Assembly (NCBI GenBank): GCA_938018005.1
Contig: CALIJG010000021.1
Coordinates: forward strand, 1-17,831
Reading direction: 5' to 3'
DNA length: 17,831 bases
From: an uncultured Candidatus Saccharibacteria bacterium
Lineage (GTDB): Bacteria > Patescibacteriota > Saccharimonadia > Saccharimonadales > Saccharimonadaceae
Shown: piece by piece, positions 13,651 to 17,831 of the stretch
Position numbering within the stretch: position 1 is the stretch's first letter
Layout of the letters: the number at the start of each line of letters is the position of its first letter
Position numbers and translations under genes: made by a program
Notes under the pieces: generated by a model
What the model was told of the DNA's origin: nothing
Database searches by the model: none
Seen by the model: only the letters and a program-made list of their open reading frames with translations

Positions 13651-16065
13651 CTAAAACCGCGGTGCGGCCTCTGTTGTGGTGGCGGTGGTGATGGGGAGGT
13701 CGTTGTTTTTGTTGTAGCGCGAGCCCCACATAAAGACGTCGGCGCGTTGGTTGAGCACCTCAGCAGCTTCGGCGAGGTTATCCTTCTCAGCACCAAAGGT
13801 GCGACGCAGCTGGAGCTGACGCGCCATGATGGTACCGTTGATGGTAAGCTTTTCTTTGCAAGTCTCAGCAGTGAGGCCATTAAAGTACGCACCAACGTGA
13901 CGGATCTCGTCGCAGGTGGAGATAACTCCCCCACTGCCACCAGTTGGCTGAGCAATCAGCCAGGCGTTCACTTCTTTAACATTATGTCGAACAACGATAT
14001 TCTTGGCCTTAATGACGAGCTGCGAAAGCTTGGTGGCGTCATCAACAGTGGTAGCGCCGTACTTGAGGTCGCCATCGATCGTCACTGTGCCGCTTGCTTC
14101 CACCACCAGCGTGCTGCTGCCGGGCAGCGTACCGTGAATGGTGGCATCACCATTAACGGTGCGCACGTTGTGGCCCGCAAAGCTCCCCACATCGATAGAC
14201 GTACCAGCCGCTGCGCCCCGGCCAAAGCTTGGCACCTTCACATTGCTCGGTGGTGCCCAGCGGCCAGCTGGCGTGGTGGTGTTGGCAAAGGCAAGGCTAT
14301 CCTTAGCGCGGTCATAATCACCACCATACCCCCGCCGGCCAGACAGCACACCACCGGTGGCAGAGAGGATTTTGCCGCCATTTTGCGGCGCCATCATACC
14401 ATACTCAGCCCAACTGCCATACATGTTACCATCCTTAGTCGTCTTGAGGGTAACGATTTGTGCATCGCCATTACCACTCGCCGCGCCAATACCGTTGCCG
14501 ACGCGCAAGTCACCACCCCAGATCTGCACCCACGGTAGCTTCGTTACTGTGACGCAGGCGGGCGATGAGATGCGGCGCTCGTTGCCATCGGTATGTTTAT
14601 AGTTATAATCTTTAATAGCAACAATGCGGCAGATCATATCCCCCACCTTGGCATCGGCAGCGTTGATATCCTTAGTGTCATTCAGGCGGGTGTGGCTGTC
14701 GAGATATTTTTTGTTCTCGCGGAAGGTAGGCTCGTTGGTGCAGTCGATCGGCTGCTTGCCGCGCAGCCAGGTACAGGCTGTGTCGCTGCCACTGTAGCTA
14801 CCCAGGGCATAAGGGTAGCCCACTGCCGCCCCACGGTCAAAGATACTGCTCAGGCTGCCAAGGAACTGCTGGCGGTGCTGCCCTCGCACGATGAACTGGT
14901 AGGCCGCGGCTTCGCTCTCGGTGCGGTCTTTGTCGGTGCTTGCACCAGTGTTGTGGATAGATTCGTCAATCCGGCTAGGCGCAATATTCCCACCCTCTAG
15001 TGTGGCAAGCTTTTTGCCGTCGATCGTGGCCGATGGATAGAGCTCGAAGTCTGAGTGCACACTAGCACACGCTGGGTCGCTGCGCCGCCACGCTGGGTCA
15101 CCAGCAATGCCAGGTGACCACGATATCCGTTGGCAGAGTGTGCGGCCAACGTCGCTCGTTTGGATGCGATAACTCGTGAAGCGGTCGGTCGTGCCGCCGC
15201 TTGGATACACCGTATAAAAGAGCTGCCCAGACTGGCCTGTCACATTGCGCGCAAGACTATGCCCACCACTGTAGTTATTGGCAAAGCCGGTGCCATCCAT
15301 CCCCACCGATACGGTTGCGCTGTTGGGGCCGTTGTTGCGCAGGTCGTGCGCCCAGTAGATTTGCTCACCAGGGAAGGCTCGAACGGATTTTTGCATATTT
15401 TGCGTGCCAGGCCACTGCTTGCCCACATAGCTTTGGCCATTGATCGTCCAGGGTGGGATGCGCCGCGTGATCGTCACATTGACATCGCTCGTACCACAGG
15501 CAATGTTCTCGCTAGCGGCCAGGGTGCGCCCGCCATCAGTCGAGATACAGCTATAGAGGCCAATCCCCACCGTACGCGACTGCCCCACCGGGATATCAAA
15601 CTGGCCAATGTCGAGTTGCGCTCGCACTTCACCCCCCTGGCTGGTGTATTGGTTTTGGCCACTGACGCGCCCACGGTACATCACGCTCGACTGGACGTTC
15701 TTGATACGGCTATTGCGGTTGTAGTTCCAATTCATGTTGCGGTCGAGGTGCATCGAGCTAATGTCGAAGGGACCCGAGCGGTTGCCCGAGTAGCCCGAGC
15801 CACGGATGACAATATCGACGAGGCCTGTCTGATTGTGGTCGATCGAGATACCCGACTTATAATAATTCCGCTCGCCAGGCTGCGAAAACCACACTACTGC
15901 ACAGGGACTGCCACTGCGGCAGAGCTCAGGCAACTTCGCCTCTACCTCATTATTGGGCCGAGCTGCCACCAGCCCGCCCAGCGCCGCACTCACCCCCACA
16001 GCGCACAGTAACCCCATCAGACCAGCACGCACCAGTGATTGGCGACAAAAATGTACAAATGTCAT
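13651..16065 (-). CDS. Large secreted protein with signal peptide, possible adhesin
   Basis: 804 aa from ATG 16065. The N-terminus MTFVHFCRQSLVRAG is followed by a hydrophobic core (LMGLLCAVGVSAALGGLVA), a Sec signal peptide probably cleaved around AA-RP. The mature part is Gly/Ser/Asn-rich with scattered cysteines, often in near pairs (LCRSGSPC, TCDE...TCKE), which suggests disulfides. Residues about 100-330 look like beta-sandwich repeats; about 640-780 has beta-helix-like turns (VNGDATIHGTLPGSS, GTVTIDGDLKYGATT, KLTINGTIMA). No C-terminal TM helix, sortase signal or pilin leader was found. A longer frame to 16134 exists, but the TATAAT box at 16078-16073 lies 7 nt before ATG 16065, so that start is preferred. 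It may be a surface or pilus-tip-like factor; no family is identified. Confidence 0.8.
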   Translation of the reverse strand: MTFVHFCRQSLVRAGLMGLLCAVGVSAALGGLVAARPNNEVEAKLPELCRSGSPCAVVWFSQPGERNYYKSGISIDHNQTGLVDIVIRGSGYSGNRSGPFDISSMHLDRNMNWNYNRNSRIKNVQSSVMYRGRVSGQNQYTSQGGEVRAQLDIGQFDIPVGQSRTVGIGLYSCISTDGGRTLAASENIACGTSDVNVTITRRIPPWTINGQSYVGKQWPGTQNMQKSVRAFPGEQIYWAHDLRNNGPNSATVSVGMDGTGFANNYSGGHSLARNVTGQSGQLFYTVYPSGGTTDRFTSYRIQTSDVGRTLCQRISWSPGIAGDPAWRRSDPACASVHSDFELYPSATIDGKKLATLEGGNIAPSRIDESIHNTGASTDKDRTESEAAAYQFIVRGQHRQQFLGSLSSIFDRGAAVGYPYALGSYSGSDTACTWLRGKQPIDCTNEPTFRENKKYLDSHTRLNDTKDINAADAKVGDMICRIVAIKDYNYKHTDGNERRISSPACVTVTKLPWVQIWGGDLRVGNGIGAASGNGDAQIVTLKTTKDGNMYGSWAEYGMMAPQNGGKILSATGGVLSGRRGYGGDYDRAKDSLAFANTTTPAGRWAPPSNVKVPSFGRGAAAGTSIDVGSFAGHNVRTVNGDATIHGTLPGSSTLVVEASGTVTIDGDLKYGATTVDDATKLSQLVIKAKNIVVRHNVKEVNAWLIAQPTGGSGGVISTCDEIRHVGAYFNGLTAETCKEKLTINGTIMARQLQLRRTFGAEKDNLAEAAEVLNQRADVFMWGSRYNKNNDLPITTATTTEAAPRF

Positions 16066-16072
16066 GCTTATG

Positions 16073-16081
16073 ATTATAGCA
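16073..16081 (-). promoter_or_regulatory. Extended -10 promoter of the large secreted protein
   Basis: The minus strand reads TTTGCTATAAT-CATAAGC-ATG: a perfect extended -10 (TGCTATAAT) 7 nt from the start codon, with no Shine-Dalgarno between. A leaderless transcript is expected. Confidence 0.65.
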
Positions 16082-16164
16082 AAGTTACGGCGATTGTGCA
16101 CCGTGTTCATGACACAAGGCAGAGACATCGCCATATATCCTTATATAGCTCATAAATATCGTTA

Positions 16165-16305
16165 GCTCACCCTCCTCACCACTTCATCCGATGGAGTGTG
16201 AAAACCGGTCGTAATGACCGGTTTTCAGCCCAACGCAAGAGGTCGATACCTGGGAGGTGTCGACCCTTATAGTGTTCCGTCGGAGGGAGTGTGGGGAGGG
16301 TGAGC
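16165..16305 (-). repeat. Multi-hairpin repeat, long form, copy B (inverted relative to A)
   Basis: 141 bp, the reverse complement of the copy A type. The ends GCTCACCCTCC and GGAGGGTGAGC are exactly complementary (11 bp). The 12-bp GAAAACCGGTC hairpin (16199-16227) is identical to copy A, while the tip of the GGTCGA hairpin differs but still pairs. The 8-mer GGAGTGTG occurs twice (16193-16200 and 16286-16293), bounding an 85-bp module. Confidence 0.85.
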
Positions 16306-16450
16306 GTGAGACGAGCGCAGAACTTATCTTGTGATGGAGCAAATTAACACACCAATGACGAAAGAGTCTTACTTTATATATTATATAGGTCACAACACAC
16401 TCACCTTCCTCGCATTTTCCTCTTCTCCCCTGCTGATTTTTCCCTTGCGC

Positions 16451-16459
16451 TGCTATACT
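16451..16459 (+). promoter_or_regulatory. Extended -10 promoter of ychF
   Basis: TGCTATACT (16451-16459) followed by ATATAT and ATG 16466. Six bases between the -10 box and the start codon imply a leaderless mRNA; no Shine-Dalgarno is present. Confidence 0.6.
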
Positions 16460-16465
16460 ATATAT

Positions 16466-17548
16466 ATGAGTTTATCTATCGGTATTGTTGGCCTGCCCAA
16501 TGTTGGCAAGTCGACCCTTTTCAACGCCCTCACCAACAATGATATTTTGGCAGCCAATTACCCCTTTGCTACCATCGAGCCCAACACTGGCATTGTGCCT
16601 GTGCCCGATGAGCGCCTGAATGTATTGGCCAATATGTACCACGCCGAGAAGGTCGTGCCGGCTACTGTGACCTTTGTCGATATTGCTGGGCTGGTGGCTG
16701 GTGCTGCCAGTGGCGAGGGGTTGGGCAATAAGTTCCTCGCTCATATTCGCCAGTGCGATGCAATTGTCCACATTGTCCGCGCCTTTGCAAATGACGATAT
16801 CGTCCATGTCGATACCACCGTCGACCCGCAGCGCGATATCGACATCATTAACACCGAGCTCATGCTGGCAGACATCCAGACCATCGAGACTCGCCTCACC
16901 CGCCTCAGCAAAGAAGCCAAGGCCGATCCAAAGGCACGCAGCACCCTTGAGTACTTGCAGCAGTTGCGTGACGACCTTGCCGCTGGCACCCCTGTTCATC
17001 TGAACAAAAATATTATTCACGAAGCAATCGCCGACCTCCACCTCCTCACCGCCAAGCCAGTCATCTACGTCTTTAATGTCGACGAAGCCACCCTTGCCAA
17101 TGCCGAAGCCAAAGCTCGCTTGGCGGCACTGGCTCATGGCAGCACGGCGCTCTTCATCTGTGCCACGCTAGAGGACGAGCTCAAGGGGCTGGACGCAAAG
17201 GATGCGCTAGAGCTCCTGGCAAGCTATGATGTGCCCGAGGCTGGCCTGACACAATTGATCCGAGCAGCGTACGATACACTTGGCCTGCAGAGCTACCTCA
17301 CCGCGGGACCAAAGGAAGTGCACGCGTGGACGATCCACCAAGGCTGGACGGCACCACAAGCGGCTGGGGTCATCCACACCGACTTCGAGCGAGGCTTCAT
17401 TGCGGCGCAGGTGGTAGATTATGACGACCTCGTGGCAGCAGGCTCCGAGGCTAAAGCGCGCGAAGCCGGCAAAATCCGCACCGAAGGCAAGGCCTATGTC
17501 ATGCAGCCAGGCGATGTGGTAGAATTTCGATTTAATGTAAGCAAGTGA
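16466..17548 (+). CDS. ychF: Redox-regulated ATPase/GTPase YchF (OLA1 family)
   Basis: 360 aa, the standard length. MSLSIGIVGLPNVGKSTLFN carries the Obg-type P-loop (about 8-17). Next come the switch region NYPFATIEPNTGIVPVPDERL, G3 motif DIAGLVAGAASGEGLGNKFL, a central helical hairpin (about 125-205) and YVFNVDE in the position of the altered G4 motif that gives YchF its ATP preference. The C-terminal TGS domain covers about 275-360 (TAGPKEVHAWTIHQGWTAPQAAG ... GKAYVMQPGDVVEFRFNVSK). YchF binds ribosomes and is a universal housekeeping protein. ATG 16466 is chosen over upstream in-frame starts because the family begins at this Met and the -10 box lies immediately before it. Confidence 0.97.
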   Translation: MSLSIGIVGLPNVGKSTLFNALTNNDILAANYPFATIEPNTGIVPVPDERLNVLANMYHAEKVVPATVTFVDIAGLVAGAASGEGLGNKFLAHIRQCDAIVHIVRAFANDDIVHVDTTVDPQRDIDIINTELMLADIQTIETRLTRLSKEAKADPKARSTLEYLQQLRDDLAAGTPVHLNKNIIHEAIADLHLLTAKPVIYVFNVDEATLANAEAKARLAALAHGSTALFICATLEDELKGLDAKDALELLASYDVPEAGLTQLIRAAYDTLGLQSYLTAGPKEVHAWTIHQGWTAPQAAGVIHTDFERGFIAAQVVDYDDLVAAGSEAKAREAGKIRTEGKAYVMQPGDVVEFRFNVSK

Positions 17549-17569
17549 TCCTAGCTAGGAAACATAAGC

Positions 17570-17600
17570 AAACTCGCCATGAGTTTATGGCGAGTTTTTT
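17570..17600 (+). terminator. Rho-independent terminator of ychF
   Basis: AAACTCGCC (17570-17578) pairs with GGCGAGTTT (17589-17597) around a 10-nt loop, followed by TTT. It uses the same stem as the terminator at 5341-5372. Confidence 0.9.
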
Positions 17601-17670
17601 GCATGGACTATTACTATAATCTTCTCAGAAGGTATAGCAAAGAGTACACTGGTAGTATATGTATCATTAT

Positions 17671-17831
17671 ATGCGACGCATTGCCATACCGGTCATACTT
17701 GAGGTTATTTTCATCGTCTCATGTTTTGTCCTGCCACGGCATCTATATGTTTATAGTAATACAGCATTTTTTGTGGCGCTGCTTGGCTACATCATCACAA
17801 CAAAAAGTATGAGTATACACCAGTGGTGTCG
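17671..17831 (+). CDS. Start of a membrane protein, cut by window edge
   Basis: From ATG 17671 the frame stays open for 53 codons to the right edge: MRRIAIPVILEVIFIVSCFV, then LPRHLYVYSNTAFFVALLGYI. A basic N-terminus, two probable membrane helices (about 4-20 and 31-42) and the position just after the ychF terminator favour a real gene. No clear ribosome-binding site precedes it; an AT-rich stretch (TATATGTATCATTAT) directly before the ATG could contain a leaderless promoter. Family unknown. Confidence 0.5.
   Translation, partial: MRRIAIPVILEVIFIVSCFVLPRHLYVYSNTAFFVALLGYIITTKSMSIHQWC

Larger units (their letters stand above)
16066..16465. other. Intergenic region between divergent genes
   Basis: 400 bp holding the minus-strand promoter of the secreted protein (16073-16081), repeat copy B (16165-16305) and the ychF promoter (16451-16459). 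No supported gene was seen; 16310-16440 carries nothing I recognise. Confidence 0.75.

Noticed and set aside
15130..16011. 293-codon open frame on the plus strand opposite the secreted protein
   Set aside because: Rich in His/Arg/Ala as expected from reading the complement of Gly/Ser/Asn codons; no start signals and no recognisable domain.
16066..16134. 23-codon upstream extension of the secreted protein
   Set aside because: It would run across a perfect extended -10 box and place non-hydrophobic residues before the signal peptide.
5733..16305. Classical composite transposon
   Set aside because: No transposase gene or fragment and no insertion sequence ends were found; the bracketing repeats are short hairpin elements.
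16331..16465. 45-codon upstream extension of ychF
   Set aside because: The YchF family begins at the Met of MSLSIGIVGLPNVG, and the extension crosses the TATACT promoter box.
17579..17812. 77-codon plus-strand frame after ychF
   Set aside because: It starts inside the ychF terminator stem-loop. The overlapping frame from 17671 gives a much more membrane-protein-like sequence and stays open to the edge.

Overview
The window looks like a chromosome segment of a Patescibacteria/CPR bacterium, most probably a Saccharibacteria (TM7) relative. That is inferred from four things: a compact single-locus type IV pilus (T4P) system of PilM-PilN-PilO-PilB-PilT-PilC type with a minimal PilN/PilO; a PilB with no zinc tetracysteine; very short intergenic spacing with frequent ATGA start/stop overlaps; and many promoters whose -10 box lies only 6-9 nt from the start codon. 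TGA works as a stop (pilM, pilO and the bPH2 gene all end in TGA within ATGA overlaps), so the Gracilibacteria/Absconditabacteria recoding does not apply. No 16S or other phylogenetic marker was available for placement beyond YchF.

Layout. 1-1864 (minus): prepilin peptidase pilD, then two prepilin-like genes that overlap each other, the last running off the left edge. 1865-2155: an intergenic region with a 120-bp hairpin repeat (E1) and the terminator of the next gene. 2156-2614 (minus): a major-pilin-like gene with its own sigma70 promoter. 2775-4474 (minus): a coupled pair, a bPH2-domain membrane protein and a membrane-anchored SurA/parvulin-like protein. 4475-4859: intergenic, with a second 120-bp hairpin (E2) and a short repeat (C). 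4860-5276 (plus): a small proline-rich two-helix membrane protein with a terminator. 5434-5510 (minus): tRNA-Arg(CCT). 5511-5914: intergenic, with a multi-hairpin repeat (A). 5915-12679 (minus): the seven-gene T4P motor operon pilM-pilN-pilO-small TM protein-pilB-pilT-pilC, with one clear promoter upstream of pilM. 12782-13554 (plus): an unknown coiled-coil protein whose frame is broken at a run of seven C. 13651-16065 (minus): an 804-aa secreted cysteine-containing protein. 16066-16465: intergenic, with an inverted copy of the multi-hairpin repeat (B). 16466-17548 (plus): ychF and its terminator. 17671-end (plus): the start of a membrane protein cut by the right edge.

How it works together. 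The peptidase PilD would process the three prepilins. PilB and PilT would drive extension and retraction through the PilC platform. PilM docks on the EINLIP tail of PilN, and PilN/PilO form the inner-membrane alignment complex; the 76-aa protein sits where other systems carry PilP. The large secreted protein next to the motor operon could be a pilus-linked or independent surface factor (inference only).

The least explained signals are two dispersed repeat families that fold as DNA or RNA hairpins. E1/E2 share a core of about 73 bp but carry unrelated, internally complementary outer arms. A/B/C are multi-hairpin elements in which the short form C equals the long form minus an 85-bp module between 8-bp direct repeats. 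Also notable are the frameshifted C7 tract and a recurring leaderless-type promoter module.
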